Origin: Pseudoxanthomonas sp. J31 | GTDB taxonomy: Bacteria; Pseudomonadota; Gammaproteobacteria; Xanthomonadales; Xanthomonadaceae | Reading direction: 5' to 3' | Assembly: GCF_000510725.1 (NCBI RefSeq) | Contig: NZ_AZNZ01000003.1 | Coordinates: forward strand, 273,239-337,238 | DNA length: 64,000 nt | In this document: positions 1 through 7,861 of the stretch, in pieces | Layout: the number at the start of each line of letters is the position of its first letter | Position numbering within the stretch: the stretch's first letter is position 1 | Program-made: the position numbers and the translations under genes | The notes under the pieces: generated by a model | Seen by the model: the letters and a program-made list of their open reading frames with translations, nothing else | What the model was told of the DNA's origin: nothing | The model's database searches: none

Positions 1-270
1 GGCGCGGCCCAGGTGGCGCAGCGCCCAGTTCACCTCGCGCCGGCGGCGCGCCAGCAGCGCACCGTTGCGGCGGTTGGCTTCGGCCAACTCGGCCAGGCGC
101 TCGGCCTGGCCCTGGGGCAAGGCTTCCTCCAGCTCGCGCAGGGCCGCCAGCTTCTCGGCGGTGGAGCGCATCAGCAGCTCCACGTCGTGGTCCAGCAACG
201 CGCGGCGCTCGTCGGCCAGCGCGGCGGCCAGGCGGTCGAGGGCGGCGTCGGTGGTGGCCGGGGCGGTCAT
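1..270 (-). CDS. flgN: FlgN, flagellar export chaperone (3' end outside the window)
   Basis: FlgN is the cytosolic chaperone for the hook-filament junction proteins FlgK and FlgL. The frame is open on the minus strand from an ATG at 270 to the window edge, giving 90 residues without a stop, so the C-terminus is missing. The visible part is almost entirely helical and charged, and ends with an Arg-rich stretch (NGALLARRRREVNWALRHLG) of the FlgN type. It starts 5 bases after the flgM stop, in the flgA-flgM-flgN order usual for polar flagellates. Its clients FlgK and FlgL are encoded at 10105-13181. The assignment rests on helical character plus context; the truncation is only the window boundary. 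Confidence 0.85.
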   Translation of the reverse strand, partial: MTAPATTDAALDRLAAALADERRALLDHDVELLMRSTAEKLAALRELEEALPQGQAERLAELAEANRRNGALLARRRREVNWALRHLGRA

Positions 271-275
271 CGGGA

Positions 276-581
276 TCAGCCGAGCAGGCGGTCCATCTCG
301 AGCATGCGATCGGCGATCTTCGCCGGATCGATCCGGTAGCTGCCGGACTCCAGCGCCTGGCGCACTTCGGCCACGCGCGCGGCGTCGACCGCGGGGGCGA
401 CGGCCAGCTCGCGCTGCAGGGCCTGCAGGCTGGCGGCTTCGCCGGTCAGGCGCAGGCTGTCGCCGGCGCGGGTGGCTTCCACCGGCTCCGAACGGTCGGC
501 GCCGGCGGCGGCAGTACGGCCGACCTGGACCGTGCTGCGCACGGCCTGCGGCGGGAGGCTGCCTTCGATCTTCTGGCTCAT
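276..581 (-). CDS. flgM: FlgM, anti-sigma-28 factor
   Basis: FlgM binds FliA and holds late gene expression until it is exported through the finished hook-basal body. The protein has 101 residues when started at the ATG at 581 (MSQKIEG). An in-frame ATG 14 codons upstream is rejected because the added residues look non-coding and would run toward the promoter. The N-terminal half is polar and low in structure. Residues about 69-95 (AEVRQALESGSYRIDPAKIA) form the conserved FliA-binding region. A sigma-28 element ends about 33 bases upstream of the start, giving the usual FliA-FlgM feedback. flgN follows after 5 bases. Confidence 0.93.
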   Translation of the reverse strand: MSQKIEGSLPPQAVRSTVQVGRTAAAGADRSEPVEATRAGDSLRLTGEAASLQALQRELAVAPAVDAARVAEVRQALESGSYRIDPAKIADRMLEMDRLLG

Positions 582-613
582 GGGAATGAGTCCTTGGGCG
601 GGGTACGCGCTGG

Positions 614-641
614 GTATCGGCATGCGTCGGCGGGAACTTTA
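614..641 (-). promoter_or_regulatory. Sigma-28 (FliA) promoter of flgM-flgN
   Basis: Read on the minus strand, TAAA (641-638) is followed by 16 bases and GCCGATAC (621-614). This matches the TAAA-N15-GCCGATAA FliA consensus except for one extra spacer base and the final base. The flgM ATG lies 33 bases downstream, leaving room for a normal leader. Confidence 0.8.
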
Positions 642-670
642 GAGCTGGAGCACGGATTTCGTGCCGGCGT

Positions 671-1315
671 TCAGGGAGTGACCAGCACATCCCCGCCGGG
701 GACCACGCGCCCCTGCAGGATACGCCGGGAAGAAAGGTTTTCCACGCTGACCCGCTCGTCCACCGCGGCGTCGCCGAGGGCGCGGCCGGCCACCCGGACC
801 TCCACCCCGCCGCGGCGCGAGACCAGGGCGACCTGGTCGCCGCGGCGCACGATCCGCGGCGCGGCCAGGTCGCCGGCGCCCAGCACGGTGCCGGCGGCCA
901 TGGCGCGGCGTGCCACCTGGCCCACGGCCTGGGCCGGGTCCGACAGCGGGGTGCCGGCCAGGCGCGAGGCGTCGCGCTGGGCGGTGGACAGGGCGTCGGC
1001 GGCCAGGGTCTCGCCGGCGGACACGCCGCGCGCCAGCACCACCACCTGCTGGCTGCGGCGCTGGCGGACCGGCACGTAAAGCCGCCAGCCACCCGGGCAG
1101 GACACCTCCACGGTGGACGCGGTGGACTGCCGGCCCTGCAGCGGCGCCGCGCAGGCGGGCATGCGCAGCGCCGGGTCCAGGCTGGCCTCGCCCTCACCGC
1201 CCACCGCGGCGAGCGCGGCCTCGCGGATCGAGTCCACCGGCTGGTACGCGGTGGCCGACGCCCAGGCCACCGGCCAGGCGAGCAGGAGTGCGAGGAATCG
1301 ACGCGGGCGGAGCAT
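671..1315 (-). CDS. flgA: FlgA, P-ring assembly chaperone
   Basis: FlgA is the periplasmic chaperone that helps FlgI assemble the P ring around the rod. It has 214 residues, a normal length. Residues 1-21 are a signal peptide (basic start, hydrophobic core, cleavage near ASA). A cysteine pair typical of FlgA N-domains is visible at roughly 54 and 74. A SAF-type domain begins near residue 90 (VVVLARGVSAGETLAADAL), followed by the C-terminal beta domain ending GRVVPGGDVLVTP. It is transcribed away from cheV. Its own sigma-54 promoter lies 35-51 bases upstream, separating its timing from the sigma-28 controlled flgM. Confidence 0.93.
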   Translation of the reverse strand: MLRPRRFLALLLAWPVAWASATAYQPVDSIREAALAAVGGEGEASLDPALRMPACAAPLQGRQSTASTVEVSCPGGWRLYVPVRQRRSQQVVVLARGVSAGETLAADALSTAQRDASRLAGTPLSDPAQAVGQVARRAMAAGTVLGAGDLAAPRIVRRGDQVALVSRRGGVEVRVAGRALGDAAVDERVSVENLSSRRILQGRVVPGGDVLVTP

Positions 1316-1349
1316 GCAGGCCTTCGGTCGCGGGGAATCTGCCCGGCTC

Positions 1350-1366
1350 TTGCAAGCGGCGTGCCA
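1350..1366 (-). promoter_or_regulatory. Sigma-54 promoter of flgA
   Basis: On the minus strand TGGCACG (1366-1360), CCGC, then TTGCAA match the -24/-12 consensus, with the invariant GG and GC ten bases apart. It sits 11 bases from the divergent cheV sigma-28 promoter. Confidence 0.88.
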
Positions 1367-1376
1367 GACGCCCGGC

Positions 1377-1403
1377 TCAAGCGTCGCCGCCCCCGGCCGA
1401 TAC
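1377..1403 (+). promoter_or_regulatory. Sigma-28 promoter of cheV, with almost no leader
   Basis: TCAA (1377-1380), 15 bases, then GCCGATAC (1396-1403) form a close FliA promoter. The cheV ATG is at 1411, only 7 bases after the -10 element, so the expected transcription start falls at or within a base or two of the start codon. Confidence 0.78.
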
Positions 1404-1410
1404 CGCGGGC

Positions 1411-2358
1411 ATGACCCACAACCTGCTCAACCGCATCGACCAGCGTACCCGGCTGGCCGGCCACAACCGCCTGGCGCTGTTGCTGTTCCGCCTGGGCGGG
1501 CGCCAGCTTTTTGGCGTCAACGTGTTCAAGGTCCAGGAGGTGCTGCGGCGGCCGCCGCTGTTCCAGCTCCCGGGCCTGCCGCCGCAGTTCGCCGGCGCGG
1601 CCGACGTGCGCGGCCGCTCGGTGCCGGTGCTGGACCTGGGCCTGGCGATCGGCCACCCGGAGCGGCTGGCGCCCGGCGACGAGGGCACCCAGTACCTGGT
1701 GGTCACCGAGTTCAACCGCTCGGTGCAGGGCTTCCTGGTCAGCGACGTGGAGCGGATCGTGAACATCGCGGTGGAGGACATCCATCCGCCGCCGGACCTG
1801 GGCGCCGACAGCACCTACCTGACCGCGGTGACGCGCTTCCAGGGCGAGCTGATCCAGGTGCTGGACGTGGAGAGCGTGCTGGCCGACATCACCCAGGCGC
1901 GGATGGACGCCACCCTGGAGCCGGAGATGGCCCTGCCCGCCGACGCCCCGCCGATGCAGGTGCTGGTGGTGGACGACTCGCGCGTGGCGCGGCAGCAGAT
2001 CCGCAGCGTGCTGGACCAGCTGGGGGTCGGGGTCACCCTGCTGTCCGACGGCCGCCAGGCGCTGGAACACCTCCTGCAGGTGCTCTCCAGCGGCGAGGAC
2101 CCGTGCAAGCGCTACGCGATGATCATCTCCGACATCGAGATGCCGGCGATGGACGGCTACACCCTGACGACGGAAATCCGGCGCAACCCGGGCCTGGCGG
2201 GGCTGTACGTGCTGCTGCACACCTCGCTGTCGGGCGTGTTCAACAACGCCATGGTCGAGCGCGTGGGCGCCAATGCCTTCGTCGCCAAGTACAGCCCCCA
2301 CGAGCTGGCCGACCACGTGCTGACGCGCCTGCGCCAGGTCGCCGCCGAGACGGCCTGA
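1411..2358 (+). CDS. cheV: CheV, CheW-receiver fusion coupling protein
   Basis: CheV couples chemoreceptors to CheA and adapts through a phosphorylatable receiver. It has 315 residues. Residues about 12-170 are a CheW domain (LLFRLGGRQLFGVNVFKVQEVL near the start; VLDLGLAIG strand). Residues about 182-315 are a receiver with acidic pair D188/D189, phospho-acceptor D241 (IISDIEMPAMDG) and a conserved Lys in FVAKYSP. The start MTHNLLNRIDQRTRLAGHN is of the usual CheV type and is preferred over far-upstream in-frame ATGs, which would read back through flgA. No Shine-Dalgarno is visible and the sigma-28 -10 element ends 7 bases upstream, so the mRNA may be leaderless. Confidence 0.93.
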   Translation: MTHNLLNRIDQRTRLAGHNRLALLLFRLGGRQLFGVNVFKVQEVLRRPPLFQLPGLPPQFAGAADVRGRSVPVLDLGLAIGHPERLAPGDEGTQYLVVTEFNRSVQGFLVSDVERIVNIAVEDIHPPPDLGADSTYLTAVTRFQGELIQVLDVESVLADITQARMDATLEPEMALPADAPPMQVLVVDDSRVARQQIRSVLDQLGVGVTLLSDGRQALEHLLQVLSSGEDPCKRYAMIISDIEMPAMDGYTLTTEIRRNPGLAGLYVLLHTSLSGVFNNAMVERVGANAFVAKYSPHELADHVLTRLRQVAAETA

Positions 2359-2410
2359 GCCCCTCCGGCCGGCGCCCGCGCGGCCCCGGCAACGGACTTC
2401 CGGCGCGTTC

Positions 2411-2426
2411 TGGCACGCGCCTTGCC
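2411..2426 (+). promoter_or_regulatory. Sigma-54 promoter of the flgBCDEF operon
   Basis: TGGCACG (2411-2417), CGCC, TTGCC (2422-2426) match the -24/-12 consensus with GG-N10-GC. The flgB ATG is 34 bases downstream. Confidence 0.88.
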
Positions 2427-2459
2427 TGAGCACTGGCGACCTTCCGCGATGGAGTCGCC

Positions 2460-2879
2460 ATGTTCAACCCGATCTCTTCCTATATGGGTGTCCACGCCGA
2501 CGCCCTGCCCCTGCGCGAGCAGCGGATGAAGCTGATCGCCAGCAACCTGGCCAATGCCGACACCCCCGGCTACAAGGCCCAGGACCTGGACTTCAATGCC
2601 GCCCTGGACGCCGCGACCCGCGCCCGCGAAGGGCGCGCCGCCGGCGGGCCTGGCGTGCCCGCGGCGACCCACGAACGCCACATCCAGGACGCCATCGCCA
2701 CCGGCGCGGCCCCGTTCCAGTACACCCGCCAGGCCTCCCAGCCCAGCCTCGACGGCAACACCGTCGACCCGGACATGGAGCGCGCCGCCTACGGCCGCGC
2801 CGCGCTGGAGTACCGCGCCTCGCTGAGCTTCGTCGAGGGCAAGGTGCGCACCCTGCTCACCGCGATCACCGGCCAGTAA
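2460..2879 (+). CDS. flgB: FlgB, proximal rod protein
   Basis: FlgB is one of the rod subunits between the MS ring and the distal rod, exported by the flagellar type III apparatus. The 139-residue length is normal. The N-terminal rod signature IASNLANADTPGYKAQDLDF (residues about 29-48) and the C-terminal amphipathic helix (ALEYRASLSFVEGKVRTLLTAI) that packs in the axial core are both present. The middle is Ala/Gly-rich (AREGRAAGGPG), as in other FlgB proteins. First gene of the rod-hook operon, with a sigma-54 promoter directly upstream; flgC follows after 13 bases with an AGGAG ribosome site. Confidence 0.95.
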   Translation: MFNPISSYMGVHADALPLREQRMKLIASNLANADTPGYKAQDLDFNAALDAATRAREGRAAGGPGVPAATHERHIQDAIATGAAPFQYTRQASQPSLDGNTVDPDMERAAYGRAALEYRASLSFVEGKVRTLLTAITGQ

Positions 2880-2892
2880 CAGGAGTCCGAGC

Positions 2893-3300
2893 ATGAGCAA
2901 CCTCCCGATCTTCGACGTCGCCGGCTCCGGGCTGCACGCGCAGTCGGTGCGGCTGAGCACCATCGCCTCCAACCTGGCCAATGCCGACTCGGTGGCCGGC
3001 TCGCCGGAGGCGGTCTACAAGCCGCTGGAGCCGGTGTTCCAGGCGCAGGCCAGCGGTTCGGACCCGGCCCTGACCGGCGTGCGCGTGCGCGAGATCGCGC
3101 AGAGCGAGGCCCCGCCCGTGCGCCGCTACGAGCCCGGCCACCCGCTGGCCGACGCCGACGGCTACGTGTTCGCCCCGGACGTGGACCCGGTGGCGCAGAT
3201 GGTCAACCTGATCTCCGCCTCGCGCAGCTACCAGGCCGGCGTGGAGGTCATCAACACGGCCAAGGAGCTGGCCATCGCCACCCTCACCATGGGCCGCTGA
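2893..3300 (+). CDS. flgC: FlgC, proximal rod protein
   Basis: FlgC is a rod subunit partnered with FlgB and FlgF. At 135 residues it is of normal length. It shows the axial-protein motif TIASNLANADSVAGSPEAVYKP near residues 24-45 and the conserved C-terminal helix PVAQMVNLISASRSYQAGVE. The SRSYQ sequence is diagnostic for rod proteins and FlgC in particular. An AGGAG ribosome site lies just ahead of the ATG. It is translated in series with flgB and flgD with gaps of 13 and 11 bases. Confidence 0.95.
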   Translation: MSNLPIFDVAGSGLHAQSVRLSTIASNLANADSVAGSPEAVYKPLEPVFQAQASGSDPALTGVRVREIAQSEAPPVRRYEPGHPLADADGYVFAPDVDPVAQMVNLISASRSYQAGVEVINTAKELAIATLTMGR

Positions 3301-3311
3301 GGACATACCGC

Positions 3312-3980
3312 ATGAGCGCGATCGCCAGCGACATCTATTCCAGCCTCGGGCTGGCCCCGGCCGCGACCGGCAACGGCGCCAAGAGCGACTCGCTGGGCCA
3401 GGCCGACTTCCTGCGCCTGATGACCGAGCAGCTCAAGCACCAGGACCCGCTGAACCCGATGGAGAACAGCCAGTTCCTGGGGCAGCTGGCGCAGTTCTCC
3501 ACCGTGCAGGGCATCGAGACCCTCAATACCCAGGTCAAGGCGTTCTCGTCGGCGCTGAGCAGCGACCAGCTGCTGCGCGGCGCCGCCCTGGTCGGGCACG
3601 AGGTGCTGGTGCCGTCGGCGAAGGTCGCGCTGGGCGAATCCGGCGGCGCCAGCGGTGCGGTCGCCGCGCCCGACGCCGGCACGGTGCAGTTCACCGTCAC
3701 CGACGCCACCGGGCGCACGGTCAAGGAGTTCAGCGTCCCGGCCAACCGCGCCGGCGAGGTTGCCTTCGCCTGGGACGGCACCAACCACCTCGGCGAGCGC
3801 GCGCCCGCCGGCAGCTACGGGATCACCGCCAAGTACACCGCCAACGACGGCAGCACCAAGGCGCTGGACACCTACGTCCGCGGCAAGGTCGACAGCGTCA
3901 CCGCCGGCAGCGATGGCCTGTTCCTCGACCTCCCGGGCCTGGGCACCGTCCCGCTCGACTACGTGCTCCGCATCAGCTGA
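3312..3980 (+). CDS. flgD: FlgD, hook-capping scaffold
   Basis: FlgD caps the growing hook and directs FlgE polymerisation. It has 222 residues. The conserved N-terminal block runs from about residue 29 to 70 (ADFLRLMTEQLKHQDPLNP, then ENSQFLGQLAQFSTVQGIE). Downstream is the beta-sandwich and fibronectin-like region with FAWDGTNHLGERAPAGSYGI, the characteristic FlgD Ig-like motif. The order flgB-C-D-E is conserved. No anomaly was seen. Confidence 0.95.
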   Translation: MSAIASDIYSSLGLAPAATGNGAKSDSLGQADFLRLMTEQLKHQDPLNPMENSQFLGQLAQFSTVQGIETLNTQVKAFSSALSSDQLLRGAALVGHEVLVPSAKVALGESGGASGAVAAPDAGTVQFTVTDATGRTVKEFSVPANRAGEVAFAWDGTNHLGERAPAGSYGITAKYTANDGSTKALDTYVRGKVDSVTAGSDGLFLDLPGLGTVPLDYVLRIS

Positions 3981-4012
3981 GCCGCACCACCCGAATTCCG
4001 CAGGAGTCCGCC

Positions 4013-5233
4013 ATGAGCTTCACCACCTCGCTGTCCGGCATCAACGCGGCCAACGCCGACCTCAACGTCACCTCGAACAACATCGCCAACGCCAGCACCG
4101 TCGGCTTCAAGACCTCGCGTGCCGAGTTCGCCGACCTGTTCTCCACCACCAGCTACGGCCTGGCGCGGAACGCGATCGGTTCGGGCGTGAAGGTCAGCAA
4201 CATCGCCCAGCAGTTCGCGCAGGGCAACATCGACCCGACCGGCCGCAGCCTGGACTTCGCCATCGACGGCGAAGGCTTCTTCACCGTGGTCAAGAACGGC
4301 GACACCCTCTACACCCGCGCCGGCAACTTCCAGCCCGACAGCAGCGGCTACGTGATCACCCCGGACGGCGCGCGACTGCAGGTGTACGCGCCCAACGCCA
4401 GCGGCGGCTTCGACGTCGGCCGCACCACCGACCTGAAGCTGGCCACCACCGACAGCCCGCCGCGCCAGAGCAGCCTCGTCGAGCTGATGGTCACCCTGCC
4501 CGGCGCCGCCACCGAGCCGACCGTGCAGCCGTTCGACCCGTCCGATGCCAACAGCTACAACGCCGGCAGCGGCGGCGTCACCGTGTACGACTCGCTGGGC
4601 GTGCCGCACGTGCAGGCCTCGTACTTCGTCAAGACCGCCAACCCGAACGAGTGGCAGGTCTACAACTACATCGACGGCAACCCGGTCGGCGCGCCGACCA
4701 CGCTGCAGTTCGATTCCAACGGCGCCCTGGTGTCCCCGGCCGACGGCCGCGTCGCCATGGATCCCTACGCGCCGGGCACCGGCGCCGGCACCCTGGAGCT
4801 GAGCCTGGACATCAGCGGGAGCACCCAGTACGGCAGCAACTTCGCCCTGCGCAGCGTCAACCAGGACGGCGTGGCCTCCGGCAAGCTGACCGAGATCGAC
4901 GTGTCCGAGGACGGCGTGGTCTATGCCCGCTACTCCAACGGCGAGGACGTGCCGCTGGGCCAGATCGTGCTGACCAACTTCGTCAACCCGCAGGGCCTGC
5001 AGGCGGTCGGCAACAACATGTGGGCGGCGACCTACTCCTCGGGCACGCCGCGCAGCGGCACCCCGGATTCGTCGGACTTCGGCCGCATCCAGTCCGGCGC
5101 GCTGGAGGCCTCGACCGTGGACCTGACCGAGCAGCTGGTCAACATGATCACCGCGCAGCGCAACTTCCAGGCCAACGCGCAGATGATCTCGACCCAGGAC
5201 CAGGCCACCCAGACGGTCATCAACATCCGGTAA
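4013..5233 (+). CDS. flgE: FlgE, flagellar hook protein
   Basis: FlgE polymerises into the universal joint. It has 406 residues. The N-terminus MSFTTSLSGINAANADLNV and the motif SNNIANASTVGFKTSRAEFAD (near residues 22-42) are standard. The C-terminal helix LTEQLVNMITAQRNFQANAQ is the hook/rod D0 signature. The central D1-D2 region (residues about 130-300) is beta-rich. An AGGAG site lies 8 bases before the ATG. It is followed by a nested inverted repeat instead of directly by flgF, which may set hook protein mRNA levels apart from the next gene. Confidence 0.95.
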   Translation: MSFTTSLSGINAANADLNVTSNNIANASTVGFKTSRAEFADLFSTTSYGLARNAIGSGVKVSNIAQQFAQGNIDPTGRSLDFAIDGEGFFTVVKNGDTLYTRAGNFQPDSSGYVITPDGARLQVYAPNASGGFDVGRTTDLKLATTDSPPRQSSLVELMVTLPGAATEPTVQPFDPSDANSYNAGSGGVTVYDSLGVPHVQASYFVKTANPNEWQVYNYIDGNPVGAPTTLQFDSNGALVSPADGRVAMDPYAPGTGAGTLELSLDISGSTQYGSNFALRSVNQDGVASGKLTEIDVSEDGVVYARYSNGEDVPLGQIVLTNFVNPQGLQAVGNNMWAATYSSGTPRSGTPDSSDFGRIQSGALEASTVDLTEQLVNMITAQRNFQANAQMISTQDQATQTVINIR

Positions 5234-5340
5234 TTCGTGATTGGTGATTGGTGGTTGGAGGAGGCCAACGCGCTCCTCCAACCACCATCACTATTCCGGT
5301 CAGCCGGCTCTTTCCAATCACGAATCACGAATCACGGCCC
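5234..5340. repeat. Nested inverted repeat, copy 1 of a dispersed GTGATT element
   Basis: The flgE-flgF gap holds outer arms made of GTGATTGG/GTGATTCG units (left about 5234-5253, right 5314-5338, which read as each other's reverse complement with about one mismatch in 18). Inside is a perfect 14-base inverted repeat, GGTGGTTGGAGGAG at 5250-5263 and its complement at 5273-5286, with a 9-base loop. A related element sits at 48093-48251, so this is a dispersed family and not a local feature. Confidence 0.75.
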
Positions 5341-5344
5341 GCCC

Positions 5345-6094
5345 ATGGACAAAGCGCTCTACATCGCGATGACCGGCGCCCGCGCCTCGCTGCAGGCGCA
5401 GGGCACGGTCAGCCACAACCTGGCCAATGCCGATACCGCCGGGTTCAAGGCGGTGCTGGCCAATACCGAGGCCTTCCCGGTGCGCGGCGCCGGGTATCCG
5501 TCGCGGGTGGCGGCGCTGCACGTGGACCAGGGGTTCAATTCCAGCGTCGGCGCGCAGCGCGTCACCGGCAATCCGCTGGACGTGTCGCTGCACGCCGACC
5601 GCTGGCTGGCGGTGCAGGCGCCGGGCGGCGGCGAGGCCTACACCCGCGCCGGCAACCTGTCGCTGACCCCGAACGGGCAGCTGGTGACCGCCGGCGGCCA
5701 TCCGGTGCTGGACCAAGACGGCAACCCGATCGCCCTGCCCCCGCACCAGGCGCTGGAGATCGGCCAGGACGGCACCGTGTCCATCATCCCGCTGGGCGAA
5801 GGCGCCGACACCATGGCGGTGCTGGGGCGTCTGAAGGTGGTCGAGGCGCGACCGGAGCAGCTGCAGCGCGGCCTGGACGGCCTGATGCGCAACATCGCCC
5901 CGCAGCAGCCGCTGCAGCAGGCACCCGGCACCGTGCTCACCACCGGCGTAATCGAGGAAAGCAACGTCGACGCCGCCGGCGCGCTGGTGCAGATGATCCA
6001 GATCCAGCGCCAGTTCGAGATGCAGGTGAAGGTCATCAAGAACGGCGACGAGAACGCGCGCTCGGCCAACACCATGCTGCGCCTGGGCGGCTGA
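5345..6094 (+). CDS. flgF: FlgF, proximal rod protein
   Basis: FlgF is a rod subunit between FlgC and FlgG. The ATG at 5345 (MDKALYIAMTGARASLQAQ) gives 249 residues, the usual length. An ATG at 5237 would read through the repeat element and is rejected. The axial signature HNLANADTAGFKAVLANTEAF (residues about 25-45) and the C-terminal ALVQMIQIQRQFEMQVKVIK helix identify the rod family. The central GQLVTAGGHPVLDQDGNPI motif is shared with FlgG. No obvious Shine-Dalgarno precedes the ATG; the upstream 20 bases are the end of the repeat arm. Confidence 0.94.
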   Translation: MDKALYIAMTGARASLQAQGTVSHNLANADTAGFKAVLANTEAFPVRGAGYPSRVAALHVDQGFNSSVGAQRVTGNPLDVSLHADRWLAVQAPGGGEAYTRAGNLSLTPNGQLVTAGGHPVLDQDGNPIALPPHQALEIGQDGTVSIIPLGEGADTMAVLGRLKVVEARPEQLQRGLDGLMRNIAPQQPLQQAPGTVLTTGVIEESNVDAAGALVQMIQIQRQFEMQVKVIKNGDENARSANTMLRLGG

Positions 6095-6294
6095 CGGCCG
6101 TTCCGGCCCCCGGCCGGTGCCTCCGCCGGGAAGGACATCCGGGCGCCTCCCGCCCCGTCGGCAAGGCGCCCGTTCCTTTGCTTCCGTGCCCTGCCCCTGC
6201 GCACGCCCGGGCGGCCCCGTCGCGGCCGCGACGGCGTCCCGGCGCGCGGACGGCATGCCGCCACGGCCAGCGCGACGGGCCTCCGACGCGGTTC

Positions 6295-6310
6295 TGGCAC
6301 GCCCCATGCA
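6295..6310 (+). promoter_or_regulatory. Sigma-54 promoter of the flgGHIJKL operon (imperfect -12)
   Basis: TGGCACG (6295-6301), CCCC, ATGCA (6306-6310) keep the invariant GG-N10-GC but have A in place of the first T of TTGCA. The 255-base flgF-flgG gap holds this element and no other recognisable signal; flgG starts 40 bases downstream. Confidence 0.72.
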
Positions 6311-6349
6311 TCAGGGGTGGCGTCAATCCGTCACGTGAGGTTCCGCGTC

Positions 6350-7135
6350 ATGAATCAGGCACTCTGGGTCGCCAAGACCGGTCTGGATGCGCAGCAGACG
6401 CGCATGTCCGTGGTGGCCAACAACCTGGCCAACACCAACACCACCGGCTTCAAGCGCGACCGCGCCAACTTCGAGGACCTGCTGTACCAGCAGGTGCGCC
6501 AGCCCGGCGGCTCGACCTCGGCGCAGACCCAGCTGCCATCCGGCCTGCAGCTGGGCACCGGCGTGCGCGTGGTGTCCACCGCCAAGGACTTCCAGCAGGG
6601 CAACCCGCAGCAGACCGGCCGCGCCCTGGACGTGATGATCAACGGCCGCGGGTTCTTCGAGGTGCTGATGCCCGACGGCAGCTCGGCCTACACCCGCGAC
6701 GGCAGCTTCCAGGTCAACGCCCAGGGCGAGCTGGTGACCAGCAGCGGCTACCCGGTGCAGCCGGGCATCCAGATCCCCGAGGGCGCGCAGTCGATGACCA
6801 TCGGCACCGACGGCACGATCACCGTGCAGATGGCCGGCGACGGCCAGGCGCTGGAGATCGGCGCCCTGACCCTCACCGACTTCATCAATCCCGCCGGCCT
6901 GCAGGCACGCGGCGAGAACCTGTACGTGGAGACCACCGCCTCCGGACCGGCGCAGAACGGCACGCCCGGCCTCAATGGCCTGGGCCTGATCGAACAGGGT
7001 GCGCTGGAGGGCAGCAACGTCAACGTGGTCGAGGAGCTGGTGAGCATGATCGAGACCCAGCGCGCCTACGAAATGAACGCCAAGGCCATCTCCACCACCG
7101 ACTCGATGCTCGGCTTCCTCAACAACAACGTCTGA
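6350..7135 (+). CDS. flgG: FlgG, distal rod protein
   Basis: FlgG builds the distal rod that crosses the periplasm and outer membrane. The ATG at 6350 ([19 protein letters not shown]) gives 261 residues, almost exactly the family length; an ATG 33 bases earlier is rejected because MNQ is the conserved start. Motifs include [20 protein letters not shown] (residues about 23-42), the FlgG-specific [31 protein letters not shown] and the C-terminal [20 protein letters not shown]. It heads the second flg transcription unit. Confidence 0.95.
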   Translation: MNQALWVAKTGLDAQQTRMSVVANNLANTNTTGFKRDRANFEDLLYQQVRQPGGSTSAQTQLPSGLQLGTGVRVVSTAKDFQQGNPQQTGRALDVMINGRGFFEVLMPDGSSAYTRDGSFQVNAQGELVTSSGYPVQPGIQIPEGAQSMTIGTDGTITVQMAGDGQALEIGALTLTDFINPAGLQARGENLYVETTASGPAQNGTPGLNGLGLIEQGALEGSNVNVVEELVSMIETQRAYEMNAKAISTTDSMLGFLNNNV

Positions 7136-7162
7136 CCGCGCTAGCGCCGCTGGAGTCCCGCC

Positions 7163-7852
7163 ATGAACCCGCGTCCCCGTTCCGCCCTCGTCCTGGCGCT
7201 GCCGGCCGTGCTGCTGCTGGGCGGCTGCGCGGCCGCCGGCGACGTGCGCCCCTACCCGCCGCTGGCGCCGATCGTCCCGGTCATGCCGGCCCAGGCCGCG
7301 CCAACGCCCGGCGCGATCTACGCCGGCGGCCAGGGGCTGTCGCTGTACGGCGACCGCATCGCCCGCGACGTCGGCGACCTGCTGACCATCACCCTGGTCG
7401 AGTCCACCACCGCGCAGACCAGCGCCACCACCCAGGTCAGCAAGGACAGCGAGCTGTCCACCGGGGTGACCTCGCTGTTCGGCGGGCCGGTGAGCTTCAA
7501 GGGCCGCGACATCCTCTCGGCCTCGGCCAACGGCGAGCGCGGCTTCGACGGCCAGGGCAAGTCCAGCCAGAGCAACCGCCTGCAGGGCAGCGTCACCGTG
7601 AGCGTGATCCAGCGCCTGCCCAACGGCAACCTGGTCGTGCAGGGGCAGAAGAACCTGCGCCTCAACCAGGGCGACGAGCTGGTGCAGATCCAGGGCATCG
7701 TCCGCCCGCAGGACATCTCGCGCGACAACACCGTGCCCTCCAGCCGGGTCGGCGAGGCGCGGATCGTCTATGGCGGCCGCGGCGCGCTGGCCCAGTCCAA
7801 CGCGATGGGCTGGCTGAGCCGCTTCTTCAATTCCGGCCTGTACCCGTACTGA
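7163..7852 (+). CDS. flgH: FlgH, L-ring lipoprotein
   Basis: FlgH forms the outer-membrane L ring. It has 229 residues. Residues 1-21 are a lipoprotein signal peptide with lipobox LLGG before Cys22, which would be lipidated. The mature protein shows family motifs: SLYGDRIARDVGDLLTITLVE, ATTQVSKDSELSTGV, GRDILSASANGERGFDGQG, and the C-terminal GRGALAQSNAMGWLSRFF. A GGAG site precedes the ATG. It lies directly between flgG and flgI, as the rod-ring order predicts. Confidence 0.95.
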   Translation: MNPRPRSALVLALPAVLLLGGCAAAGDVRPYPPLAPIVPVMPAQAAPTPGAIYAGGQGLSLYGDRIARDVGDLLTITLVESTTAQTSATTQVSKDSELSTGVTSLFGGPVSFKGRDILSASANGERGFDGQGKSSQSNRLQGSVTVSVIQRLPNGNLVVQGQKNLRLNQGDELVQIQGIVRPQDISRDNTVPSSRVGEARIVYGGRGALAQSNAMGWLSRFFNSGLYPY

Positions 7853-7861
7853 GGTCGCCCC

